A program made the position numbers and the translations under genes. A DNA stretch of 59,774 bases, taken from positions 1-59,774 of the forward strand of contig LADZ01000014.1 in NCBI GenBank assembly GCA_000961845.1, written 5' to 3'. Below, one piece after another: positions 7,131 to 15,444 of the stretch. The notes beneath the pieces were generated by a model. The model made no database searches and was not told the origin of the DNA. It saw only the letters and a list, made by a program, of their open reading frames with translations. Positions within the stretch are counted from its first letter, which is position 1. Each line of letters begins with the position of its first letter. This DNA is from Flavobacteriales bacterium BRH_c54. Its GTDB lineage: Bacteria > Bacteroidota > Bacteroidia > Flavobacteriales_E > Vicingaceae.

Positions 7131-9785
7131 CTAAAACTCTTTATCTTCTTCCAACTCATCCTCATTAGGGTTGGCAATTTTATCTAAAAACTTACGCAAG
7201 CCTGTTTTTTCTTTCTTTTTCTCACTCTCTTTTTTCTTTTTAATATCTTCTTTGGTATTGTTGTCTTCGGCTTCTTCCCATTCAATTTTTAACCCATCTT
7301 TTTTCTTGGGTTCTTCTTTGTTAAGGGTGGTATCTTTTTTAAACCATCCAAATTCTTTGTTTAAAATGCTTTTTAAGGTTCTTTTTTCTTCTTGTATGTT
7401 TTCTTTCATGTTGCTTTTTAACCCTTCGGTATCGTAGCTTACTTTGTAATTTTTTACATTACCCGTAATTTTTAAAAATACCGTTCCTTTTCCTAAGCCA
7501 TCATCTTCTACATAACCAAATTCTTCATTTTGTTGTTTGCGTTTTTTGGCTTTATCCCATAGGATTTCGCTTAAATCTATCTTTACACGGTAATCTATAT
7601 CGTTATTAAAATGGTGGCTTCCCGAAAGGGTTAAATTAATAGCCGAAGATTGTATTTCGGTTTTTGCAATAGTGATTACTTGCTTATTAATTTCTATAGC
7701 TGTTTTTAATTGGTTAAACTTAATGCGTTTCAGTTCCTCTATTTCTATAAATTTACTCAATGCCATAACAGGCTCGTAATCTAACAATTCTCCATTTTTA
7801 ATAATAATGGTAGAGGAAACATAAATTTTATCCTTATTTACGTTTAGGTGTCTATCCCAAACGGAAGCAAAATCCACCGCAATGGCTGCTTTACCTTTCA
7901 GGTTTTCGGCATCTAACGCTTTTTGTCCAAAATTCTCAAACTGATAAAACAGTTGGGTAATATCAATATCGAACATTTTAGCATTGCTGGTAATAAGCAA
8001 CTCGTTGGGGTTTTCGTTATCTAAGGCTATACTTCCTTTAATATGTCCGCCCATGGCGTTAAAAGAAACATCGGTAGCCGAAAGTAAGTTGTCTTCCAAT
8101 TGGATAACGCCTCTAAAATTTTGTGCTTTAAATCGCCTGAACAGAAAGGTATCTATTTGTGTTGTAAAGGTAAAAGTGATGTTGTTGGGCAAGCTCACTT
8201 CTTGCTCCGATTGGTTGGAAGAGGAAGATTGTAATAAAAAATCTTCTAACATAAATTTAGGAGATGTAAAAGAAGCGGTTACCTCCAGTTTTTCATTTTC
8301 TACAAATAAATACGCCAGTAAATTTTTAAAAACTCCCGAAATATATACCGGAGAATGATTTACCGTGGTGGTTAATGAATCTATTTTTATAAGGTTGTTG
8401 TTAAATTCAAAATAAGCATTGGCATTAATTAATTGGTAAGGTTTCGATTGCCATTTTAAATGCGTGTTGACGAGTTGAGCATTACCTTTAGCATTAAGCT
8501 GCTGCAATTCCGAAGCTTTAATTTTTTGCAAATTGCTGATGTAGCCTTTGTATTCCACATTTAAAATAAGCTCTCCTGTGGCGGTCTCCAACGAATCTAA
8601 TTTAAAAAATTCTTTTGCCATGGCAATATCTATATTAGCCTCGGAAGTGAGTTGAATATAAGGGTTTTGGAAGTTGGCAATTTCATAATTTCCTGAAATA
8701 TGTCCCGCACCGAAATCGGCATTAAAATCGTTGATGTTTAACTTGGTAGTTTGTGCGTGGTTTTTAGTTCCATTGTTGTAAATTCCCGAAAAATGGATAT
8801 TAGAAAGTTCGTATCCTGATTTTTTTTCTTTTAAAATTCCTGATTTTACCTGAAAATCGGCTTCTACATGAGGTGTTTTAGTAGCCGAAAATACGCCAGA
8901 AACTTGAGCTTGATAATTAAAAACGCCTTTTGCATCGTAAGCAGCTAATGATGCTTGCATTTGTGCCGGAAGTAGGGAAAAAAGCGTAGCAAAATCTACA
9001 TCCGTTCCTTTAGAGCTAAGCTGTAAATCTAGCGCTTCGTTTTTATCTAAAACAATGCCTTCTAATTTAAAAATAAGTTCTTCTATGCTTATTTCTCCCG
9101 ATTGTATTTTGTAACTTAATTGTTGTTTGTTCACCTCAATTTTACCTTCAATAGTAATGTCTTTATCCTTTAGGAAAGCCTCATTTTTACTGTTTAGTTG
9201 GTTAATGTGTAAAGCAATGTTGGTCTCTAAATGATAGTTATTTTCATTAAAATTTCCCGAGAAGTTCATTTTGGTTACCACCAAGCCCATGTCTTGCTGT
9301 TTGTAGTTGTTGAGGTAATTAAGATCCATATTTTTAAATTGCACATCCGACAATTCAAAAGCAATTGGTTGGTTGCTACTTTCTGGGTTGGTTTTCCAAA
9401 AATGAAAATTATCTTTTCCTTGTTGATCTATAAAAATAAGGGTGCTGCCATTTTCTATGCTTATTTTTTTCAGCACATATTTTTTGTTGAGTAAATCGAT
9501 AATATTAAACTGAAAGTAAACCGATTTTGCTTTTAATAACGCTGATTTGTGGTTGGTAGAAGCAATTTCCACCTCTTTAAATTCTACCGAAGCGTAGGGA
9601 AATTTTTTAAGTACAGAAAAGTCAAGGTCTTTAACATTTATAGGCACATTTACCTGTTCGTTTATGGCTTCTACAATGTATTTTTTAATTTCTTTTTCAT
9701 AAAAAGAAGACATTACAATGCTAAAAGTGGTAATTAACACCAACAGCACTATTAATGAATATCCAATGATTTTAAGCCAACGCAT
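7131..9785 (-). CDS. AsmA family envelope protein
   Basis: The 884-residue protein has one N-terminal membrane helix (residues ~5-27) and then a very long beta-rich periplasmic region. The start (FEYEK..., VNVPINVKDLDFSVLKKFPYASVEF) and repeated 'L...Y.G....' strands match AsmA-type proteins of Bacteroidota. AsmA-like proteins form periplasmic beta-groove bridges now linked to phospholipid transport to the outer membrane. The last ~110 residues are very rich in Lys and Glu (low complexity) and would form a charged tail. It is monocistronic here and converges on the SRPBCC gene with only 20 bases between the stops. The assignment to the superfamily is firm. The precise substrate is not known. 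Confidence 0.85.
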   Translation of the reverse strand: MRWLKIIGYSLIVLLVLITTFSIVMSSFYEKEIKKYIVEAINEQVNVPINVKDLDFSVLKKFPYASVEFKEVEIASTNHKSALLKAKSVYFQFNIIDLLNKKYVLKKISIENGSTLIFIDQQGKDNFHFWKTNPESSNQPIAFELSDVQFKNMDLNYLNNYKQQDMGLVVTKMNFSGNFNENNYHLETNIALHINQLNSKNEAFLKDKDITIEGKIEVNKQQLSYKIQSGEISIEELIFKLEGIVLDKNEALDLQLSSKGTDVDFATLFSLLPAQMQASLAAYDAKGVFNYQAQVSGVFSATKTPHVEADFQVKSGILKEKKSGYELSNIHFSGIYNNGTKNHAQTTKLNINDFNADFGAGHISGNYEIANFQNPYIQLTSEANIDIAMAKEFFKLDSLETATGELILNVEYKGYISNLQKIKASELQQLNAKGNAQLVNTHLKWQSKPYQLINANAYFEFNNNLIKIDSLTTTVNHSPVYISGVFKNLLAYLFVENEKLEVTASFTSPKFMLEDFLLQSSSSNQSEQEVSLPNNITFTFTTQIDTFLFRRFKAQNFRGVIQLEDNLLSATDVSFNAMGGHIKGSIALDNENPNELLITSNAKMFDIDITQLFYQFENFGQKALDAENLKGKAAIAVDFASVWDRHLNVNKDKIYVSSTIIIKNGELLDYEPVMALSKFIEIEELKRIKFNQLKTAIEINKQVITIAKTEIQSSAINLTLSGSHHFNNDIDYRVKIDLSEILWDKAKKRKQQNEEFGYVEDDGLGKGTVFLKITGNVKNYKVSYDTEGLKSNMKENIQEEKRTLKSILNKEFGWFKKDTTLNKEEPKKKDGLKIEWEEAEDNNTKEDIKKKKESEKKKEKTGLRKFLDKIANPNEDELEEDKEF

Positions 9786-9999
9786 AAGCTATGAAACGGA
9801 AATATTGATTTTCTATTTTATCTGTATGATGGAACTTCCAATTAATCATCTTACTATTTGTTGAATGTATTAAAAGTTCGTTTCAAAATTAATTGTGTTT
9901 AGTGCTTAAAAATTTGCTTTAATAAGTTTTAATTAACAATGGGTTGTGAAGGTGGATAGTTTAGTTTATGAGTTTATGAGGTAGAAAAGTATCATACCA

Positions 10000-10168
10000 T
10001 GTCAATCAGGAGGAATCCTGTTGAGTGGCGGTAAGGAAGTCCCAAATTATTTATTGAAGGAAACTTGAAAGGAATACTCAACGCACATTAATTATGGAAT
10101 AATTCTATTAAACATCAACGCTAAACTAACTTTGTCTCTTATTCTAACAAGGTTCCTCCTGAATGACA
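10000..10168. repeat. REP-like element with 23-bp inverted termini
   Basis: The left arm at 10000-10022 (tgtcaatcaggaggaatcct and tt... ending gtt) and the right arm at 10146-10168 are inverted copies matching at 20 of 23 positions, separated by 123 bases. The left arm also holds an internal hairpin, CAGGA-GGAA-TCCTG. The GTCATTCaGGAGGAA core resembles dispersed intergenic repeats common in Bacteroidota. No ORF lies between the arms, so it would be non-autonomous. Confidence 0.6.
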
Positions 10169-10209
10169 AATAGGGAAACCTCAAACCTCAAACTTTCAAC
10201 ACTTTTTTA

Positions 10210-10217
10210 TACCTTTG
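10210..10217 (+). promoter_or_regulatory. -7-like promoter element for the TPR/secG unit
   Basis: TACCTTTG matches TAnnTTTG and ends only 4 bases before the ATG at 10222. If used, the transcript would be almost leaderless. I see no clear -33 box. Confidence 0.35.
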
Positions 10218-10221
10218 CTCT

Positions 10222-11106
10222 ATGCAGCAATCGCAATTTATAGAAAGTATTAAAAATCCCACCATGCTGAGCCAAAATACCAATGAACTCAAGTTTGTGG
10301 TAGATGAATTTCCTTATTGCCAAACTGCTCATTTAATGTATGCCGGATTACTCAAAAAAAATGACGATATTTTATTTGAAGAATACCTTAAGAAAGCGGC
10401 TGTTTATTGTACCGACAGACAACATTTGTTTTATCAATTGCATGCTGTTGTTGAGAAAAAAGTTGAAGATAAAATAGTAGAAAAATCAACGATTAAAGAA
10501 GAGAAGATTGAAGAAAAAGTGGAGTTGGTTGATGAGGTTGTTGAAGAAAAAGCAACAACAAAGCAAGTTGAAGAAGAAAAACCAAAAGAACCTACAAAAA
10601 TTGATGCTTTAGAACAACAATTAAGAGCTGCAGCAATTAATAGTTATATTTTACTGGAAACGGAAGAAGACAAACAAAAATCGAGTACTCCACAACAACC
10701 AATAACTGAAAAAGAGGAGGCTAAAAGCAATCAACCCACTTTTGATGTTGATTCACCACATTCTTTTGCTGAATGGTTGTCGCATTTTAAAGGCGATGTT
10801 CCACTTACTAATGATGCTAAAACCAACACTTCTAACATCGATAAATTTGATTTAATTAATAAGTTTATTCAAGAAGATCCTAAAATTCAACCTAAAAAGA
10901 CCGAATTTTACTCTCCAATAAACATGGCAAGGCTAAGTGTGGTAGATAATTCTGACATGGTAAGCGAGACGCTAGCCCTTATCCACGTTGATCAGGGACA
11001 TTATCAGAAAGCGATAGAAATGTATGAAAAATTAAGTTTGAAATATCCAAAAAAAAGCAGTTATTTTGCAACCCAAATTAAAAATTTAAAACAAAAACAA
11101 AAATAA
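10222..11106 (+). CDS. TPR-containing protein encoded upstream of secG
   Basis: A 294-residue protein without signal peptide. The first ~85 residues are helical with a 'FPYCQTAHLMYAGLLKK' segment found in Bacteroidota-specific proteins. Residues ~85-170 are a Glu/Lys-rich, repetitive low-complexity linker. The C-terminal ~60 residues include a TPR-like helix pair (SETLALIHVDQGHYQKAIEM followed by YEKLSLKYP). It probably mediates protein-protein contacts. It shares TAATG with secG (1-base overlap), so the two are translationally coupled. A link to protein export is suggested by this coupling only. I know this gene order from other Bacteroidota, but no function has been assigned to my knowledge. 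Confidence 0.7.
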   Translation: MQQSQFIESIKNPTMLSQNTNELKFVVDEFPYCQTAHLMYAGLLKKNDDILFEEYLKKAAVYCTDRQHLFYQLHAVVEKKVEDKIVEKSTIKEEKIEEKVELVDEVVEEKATTKQVEEEKPKEPTKIDALEQQLRAAAINSYILLETEEDKQKSSTPQQPITEKEEAKSNQPTFDVDSPHSFAEWLSHFKGDVPLTNDAKTNTSNIDKFDLINKFIQEDPKIQPKKTEFYSPINMARLSVVDNSDMVSETLALIHVDQGHYQKAIEMYEKLSLKYPKKSSYFATQIKNLKQKQK

Positions 11107-11453
11107 TGTTTACACTTATCACAGTTTTAGTTATCATCATCTGCTTCTTGCTTTTGTTGATCGTATTAATTCAAAACCCAAAAGGTGGTTTAGATTCAGC
11201 TTTTTCTGCCAATAACCAAATTATGGGTGTTAGAAAAACAACTAACTTTTTAGAAAAAGCAACTTGGACCTTAGGGATTGCTTTGGTAGTATTGAGCATT
11301 GCTTCATCTGCTGTTAACCCAACAAAAACGGTTACTGATGATGAGGCAGGTGATTCAAAAATTCAAGAATTAATTGATGAGAAAGCTGCTCCTACAATGC
11401 CAAACATGAATAACGCACCTGTTCCGGCTCAAGAGAATCAAGAGGAAAAATAA
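11106..11453 (+). CDS. secG: preprotein translocase subunit SecG
   Basis: A 115-residue protein with the SecG pattern. Membrane helix 1 (residues ~3-21) is followed by the conserved LIQNPKGGLDSAFSANNQIMG loop, which is rich in Gly, Ser and Asn. Helix 2 lies at ~53-72 (TLGIALVVLSIASSAV), followed by a Pro/Asn-rich C-terminal tail. It is the accessory subunit of the SecYEG channel in the inner membrane. The ATG overlaps the upstream stop (TAATG), and an intrinsic terminator follows the stop codon, so the TPR-secG pair forms a complete transcription unit. Confidence 0.92.
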   Translation: MFTLITVLVIIICFLLLLIVLIQNPKGGLDSAFSANNQIMGVRKTTNFLEKATWTLGIALVVLSIASSAVNPTKTVTDDEAGDSKIQELIDEKAAPTMPNMNNAPVPAQENQEEK

Positions 11454-11472
11454 TACATAATTAACTTTCAAT

Positions 11473-11505
11473 AAAAGCAAGGGTTTAATTATCCTTGCTT
11501 TTTTT
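11473..11505 (+). terminator. intrinsic terminator after secG
   Basis: Stem aaaagcaagg (11473-11482) pairs with ccttgctttt (11493-11502) around a 10-base loop and runs into a T tract. It lies 20 bases after the secG stop. Confidence 0.85.
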
Positions 11506-11517
11506 ATGCCTTAAAAA

Positions 11518-12426
11518 ATGTTTGAAAAATATAAATATCATTTTTGGCTGCACATAGTGGTGCTTATTTTCGGGTTAACCGGAATTTTAGGTAAATTGAT
11601 TTCTGCCAACTCGTATTTATTGGTTTGGTATAGAGTTTTAATTGGTGTGGCTGCTATTGCTATTTATTTTTTAATAAGTAAACACTCTTTTAAAATCAAT
11701 AAAAAAATATTGAAACAAACTTTTATGGTAGGGTGTTTAATTGCCATACATTGGGTAGCTTTTTTTGAGGCGATAAAACAATCTACTGTTTCTATAGCAT
11801 TAGTTTGCTTATCGAGCAGTACTTTATTTACCGCATTGATTGAACCACTTTATTTTAAGCGAAAAATTAAAGGGTATGAGTTGTTTTTGGGTTTGCTAAT
11901 TATTGTAGGATTAGTATTAATTTTCAATTTTGAATTTAGCTATTTAACAGGAATTGTATTGGGTATTTTAGCGGCAGTATTTAGTTCTTGGTTTACGGTA
12001 ATTAATGGTGTTTTAGTGAAAGAAACTAATTCCAAAACACTTTCTTTTTATGAATTATTAGGGGCATTAGTCATTTTATCGAGCTACTTAATTTTTATGA
12101 ATTTAGGCAATATGGAGGCTTTTCTTATTCCTGTTTCAGATATAAAATGGTTATTAATTTTAGGAATAATCTGTACTGCTTTTGCTTTTATTATGTCGGT
12201 AGAAGTAATGAAAAAAATTTCTCCGTTTACGGTAGTAATTTCTATTAATTTAGAACCTATTTATTCTATTATTATAGCTGTTTTGTTGTGGCCCGAAAGT
12301 GAAATAATGTCAACGGGTTTTTATGTAGGGATGGCCATTGTCTTATCGGCTATCTTTTTAAATGCTTTCTTTAAATTTAAAGCGGATAAAAAAGCTAAAA
12401 GCGTTATTGGGAAAGTAATTGAATAA
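11518..12426 (+). CDS. EamA/DMT-family transporter
   Basis: A 302-residue inner-membrane protein with ten predicted membrane helices arranged as two EamA halves (roughly residues 8-135 and 145-285). Landmarks are the 'WYRVLIGV' helix 2 region and 'CLSSSTLFTALIEPLYFKRKIKGYELFLGLLIIVGL' split over helices 3-5, with a similar pattern 'VVISINLEPIYSIIIAVLLWPE' in the second half. The family exports small metabolites such as amino acids or nucleobases; the substrate is not predictable. Its 3' end overlaps the convergent LytTR regulator gene by 23 bases. Confidence 0.85.
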   Translation: MFEKYKYHFWLHIVVLIFGLTGILGKLISANSYLLVWYRVLIGVAAIAIYFLISKHSFKINKKILKQTFMVGCLIAIHWVAFFEAIKQSTVSIALVCLSSSTLFTALIEPLYFKRKIKGYELFLGLLIIVGLVLIFNFEFSYLTGIVLGILAAVFSSWFTVINGVLVKETNSKTLSFYELLGALVILSSYLIFMNLGNMEAFLIPVSDIKWLLILGIICTAFAFIMSVEVMKKISPFTVVISINLEPIYSIIIAVLLWPESEIMSTGFYVGMAIVLSAIFLNAFFKFKADKKAKSVIGKVIE

Positions 12427-13156
12427 ATTCTGCTTTTTTTCTTCGGGATACCTCAAGCTTAGAGCCATCACTCATTATAACATAACCACCATCTCCTCTA
12501 ACATACTTTTTTACATGGCGTAAATTAATGTAATAAGAACGATGAATTCTGTAAAATTGTTCATTAAGCAACATTTCTTCATACTCGCCAATTTGTTTTG
12601 AAGTAACAAAATGTTTGTCTTGACCAACCACATGGACATCAGTATAACTTCCTTCAGAATGAAACCTGATAATGTCTTTTATTTTAATAAAATTCAAGCC
12701 TTCACCATCATGGATAACAATTTTTTGTTCTTGACCATTGCTACCAGAAGATAAATTGTTGAGTAGTGTTTTTAGTTTGTTATTGGTTAATTCTTGGTTT
12801 CTAATTTTTGATTTAAACCTGTTTATGGCAGCTTCTAGCTCATCCGCATCAATGGGTTTTAACAAGTAATCTAACGCACTATATTTAATGGCTTTTATAG
12901 CATAATGATCATAAGCAGTGGTAAAAATCACATCGAAATTGATATTTTCTAATTTTTCTAATAAATCAAAACCATTTTCTCCTGGCATTTCAATATCTAA
13001 AAATAACAAATCGGGTTGATGTTCTTCAATAGCGGTAATAGCTTCTTTTGCATTGGCAGCATGAGCTTTAATTTCTATATCGAAAAACTCTTTTAAGATG
13101 GTGGCCAAATGTTCTCTTCCACCTTTTTCGTCATCTACTATAATTGCTCTATACAT
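12404..13156 (-). CDS. LytTR-family response regulator
   Basis: A 250-residue DNA-binding response regulator. The receiver domain spans residues 1-120, with Asp-Asp at 8-9, the phosphoacceptor Asp54 in LLFLDIEMPG, Thr in FTTAYD and Lys in LLKPI. A LytTR DNA-binding domain occupies ~145-248 (IKIKDIIRFHSEGSYTDV, then FYRIHRSYYINLRHV and DGSKLEVSRRKK). It lies 11 bases after the sensor kinase gene in the same direction and is surely its partner. Target genes are unknown; LytTR sites are often two short direct repeats. The extreme 3' end overlaps the convergent transporter gene. Confidence 0.93.
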   Translation of the reverse strand: MYRAIIVDDEKGGREHLATILKEFFDIEIKAHAANAKEAITAIEEHQPDLLFLDIEMPGENGFDLLEKLENINFDVIFTTAYDHYAIKAIKYSALDYLLKPIDADELEAAINRFKSKIRNQELTNNKLKTLLNNLSSGSNGQEQKIVIHDGEGLNFIKIKDIIRFHSEGSYTDVHVVGQDKHFVTSKQIGEYEEMLLNEQFYRIHRSYYINLRHVKKYVRGDGGYVIMSDGSKLEVSRRKKAEFIQLLSQ

Positions 13157-13167
13157 AATACACTATT

Positions 13168-15387
13168 TTAAATTGGTACATATAGTTCTACCCGTGTTCC
13201 TGCGGGTTGGTTGTTTATTTTAAGGTCGTTTATTTTTACCGAAAGCTGATTGCCATTAAGTGAGTTTAACAGTTCTACTCGTTCTTTGGTAATGTTCATC
13301 CCAAAAGAAGGAGAAGTAGTGTTTTGCTTAAGTTTAATAGCGTTTTCACGTCCAATTCCGTTATCTTCCACTACGCATTTTAATAAATGTTCACTTTCCG
13401 GTAAAAACTGTATTCTTATTATTCCATTTCCCTCTTTATGCGATATTCCGTGCCAAATGGCATTTTCAACGTAAGGCTGTATAAGCATTGACGGTATTTG
13501 TTCGTATTGTGTATCTATGGTTTCATCTACTAAAATTTCGTAAGAAAATTTGTTGTTTAATCGTAACTGTTCCAACTCTAAATATAAGGTAAGTGTTTCT
13601 ATTTCATCTTTTAAAGAGATTCGCTGACGCTTAGTATTGGCTAATGTGGCTCGCATTAGTTTAGCAAATTTACTCAGGTAAATGGAAGCATCTTTGCTTT
13701 CGTTTTTAGAAATAAAATTTTGAATAGAGTTAAGGGTATTAAAGATAAAATGTGGATTCATTTGCGAACGAAGAGCTTGTAATTCTGATGCTAATGCTCT
13801 TTGTTTTTGCTCTTCAATTTGTTTGTTTTTTAATTGATTTTGCTTTTGGATTAAAAAGTAAATTAAGAACCCTATAATAATTACACCAAAAACAAGCGTT
13901 AATAAAAACCATGCTGACATGTAAAATGGAGGTTGAATGGTAAATGAAATAACTGAAGGTACGGTACTCCAAATTCCTGAATCGTTCATGGCAAAAACTT
14001 TAAAAGTATAGCTGCCGGGAGCTAACGAGGTATAATAGATAGAGGTATTTACGGTATAAATCCATTCTTTATCAAATCCTTCTAACATGTATTTATATTG
14101 AATTCCGGATGGACTATTGCTTATTCCGCTAATATTAAATTCAATAGCGTTGTTTTCATGGCTCAATTCATAATGACTTAATGTGGTGGTGTCTTTACCG
14201 TTAATTTTCACACTGTTTATAAAAACCGATGGAGGCAAAGAATCTTGTCTAACTCTATCTGTTCTAATGGTTTTGGAGTTGATTGGCTTTTCTGTTTGCT
14301 GGTCAACAGGTAAATTTTTTAAAATAAACTTGCTTTGTACTTTTTCGTTTTCAATTTCTGTAGATGAAAAGATAGCCGGAGAACTATAGGTTATAGTTGA
14401 GTTAGCATCAATATGCTCAAACTCATTTTCTAGTTTAAAAACACCATTCCCGGAAGTGCCAAACCATAAGTTGCCTTTAGCATCTTCAGCCACAGAAATA
14501 ACGGTTTGATTTCCTAAATATCGGGTAATATTGGCTTCTTTTAAACTTCCATCAGCATAAGAAATGATACCGCCACTATTTAGTGCAAACCAAATTTTTC
14601 CTTGTGAATCTTGAAAAATAAACTCCACATTTTTTTCCACAAAAATTCTATTCAAGAAAGTAGTATTGTTAAACCTTATCACTTCGTGTTGTTTAGAGAA
14701 TAAGTAGGTTTTATCTTGTAGTTGAACAACATTTGTTCGGGAGTTTCCTGCTGCTTCTGCTAATGGAATAGTAAAGCTATTGGAATTTGTATTTACAAAA
14801 AGTTCGTTTTTAGAAGTGTTTTGGTTGTTTCCGGAAATTAATTTGCCGTTAAACTTTACAACAAAATAGGGGTAAGGATTTAGTTTTAGGTTGGAAATGG
14901 TTTCGGTTTTTAAGTCAATTTGAATTAAAGTACTTCCAACTATTGTACTTATATAAAAAGTAGAATCAGCAAAAATAACGGAGTTAATGATTTTGTTTTC
15001 TACTCGTTTTTGTACCAATTTATTAAAAGGAAAAGGAACGAGTTGATTGTTTTTTATTTCAAAAATTTCTCCATAAATACTCCAAACGTAAAGGTTGTTA
15101 GGTGTTTTTATAAATTTAGAAAGGTTTTCTTCGGTTATAATTTTGGATAAGTTATTGTTTTTTATTTCAAAAACACCTTCGCTGCTAATAAATAGCATTT
15201 TATTTTTATGTTCTACAATATCGTTAAATTGCAAGTAAGGAGAAGTGGAAGATTTGTAATTACTGAAAGAAGGGTTTTGAGCGAATAAGATTTCACTAAA
15301 AATAATTAGTTGTATGATGATAATTAATCTTAACAAACCTCCAAATTTTTGATGAAAAGTAGTGATTTTTTGTTTTACAATCAACAA
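13168..15387 (-). CDS. LytS-type sensor histidine kinase with periplasmic propeller
   Basis: A 739-residue membrane sensor. An N-terminal signal/anchor segment (about 18-36) precedes a beta-propeller sensor region (~40-330, with repeats such as KIWFALNSGGIISY and NLWFGTSGNGVFKL). A Y_Y_Y domain follows near 400-480 (YKYMLEGFDKEWIYT, LAPGSYTFKVFAMN). One membrane helix lies at ~488-512, then a short coiled coil, then a LytS-type kinase with the phospho-accepting His in MNPHFIFNTLNSIQNF (about residue 545) and an ATPase N-box (YVENAIWHGI) and G-box. No ATG is available at the 5' end: an in-frame TAG immediately precedes TTG TTG, so TTG at 15387 or 15384 is the likely start. It probably senses a periplasmic ligand and phosphorylates the downstream LytTR regulator. 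Confidence 0.9.
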   Translation of the reverse strand: MLIVKQKITTFHQKFGGLLRLIIIIQLIIFSEILFAQNPSFSNYKSSTSPYLQFNDIVEHKNKMLFISSEGVFEIKNNNLSKIITEENLSKFIKTPNNLYVWSIYGEIFEIKNNQLVPFPFNKLVQKRVENKIINSVIFADSTFYISTIVGSTLIQIDLKTETISNLKLNPYPYFVVKFNGKLISGNNQNTSKNELFVNTNSNSFTIPLAEAAGNSRTNVVQLQDKTYLFSKQHEVIRFNNTTFLNRIFVEKNVEFIFQDSQGKIWFALNSGGIISYADGSLKEANITRYLGNQTVISVAEDAKGNLWFGTSGNGVFKLENEFEHIDANSTITYSSPAIFSSTEIENEKVQSKFILKNLPVDQQTEKPINSKTIRTDRVRQDSLPPSVFINSVKINGKDTTTLSHYELSHENNAIEFNISGISNSPSGIQYKYMLEGFDKEWIYTVNTSIYYTSLAPGSYTFKVFAMNDSGIWSTVPSVISFTIQPPFYMSAWFLLTLVFGVIIIGFLIYFLIQKQNQLKNKQIEEQKQRALASELQALRSQMNPHFIFNTLNSIQNFISKNESKDASIYLSKFAKLMRATLANTKRQRISLKDEIETLTLYLELEQLRLNNKFSYEILVDETIDTQYEQIPSMLIQPYVENAIWHGISHKEGNGIIRIQFLPESEHLLKCVVEDNGIGRENAIKLKQNTTSPSFGMNITKERVELLNSLNGNQLSVKINDLKINNQPAGTRVELYVPI

Positions 15388-15444
15388 CTAATATAGTTTT
15401 GGTCGATTTTAATATACAAATGGTAGGGTTTAGTATATAAAAGG

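Larger units (their letters stand above)
9786..10221. other. 435-bp intergenic region with REP-like repeat
   Basis: The region separates the divergent AsmA and TPR/secG units. I see no gene in it. The right half contains a 23-base inverted repeat pair (see separate entry). A short 'agtttatgag' tandem duplication lies at about 9963-9980. The last bases carry a -7-like box for the TPR gene. Confidence 0.6.

Noticed and set aside
7171-9737. Several plus-strand open frames opposite the AsmA gene
   Set aside because: They have low-complexity or improbable composition and lie opposite a clear 884-residue AsmA protein; no start context or domain supports them.
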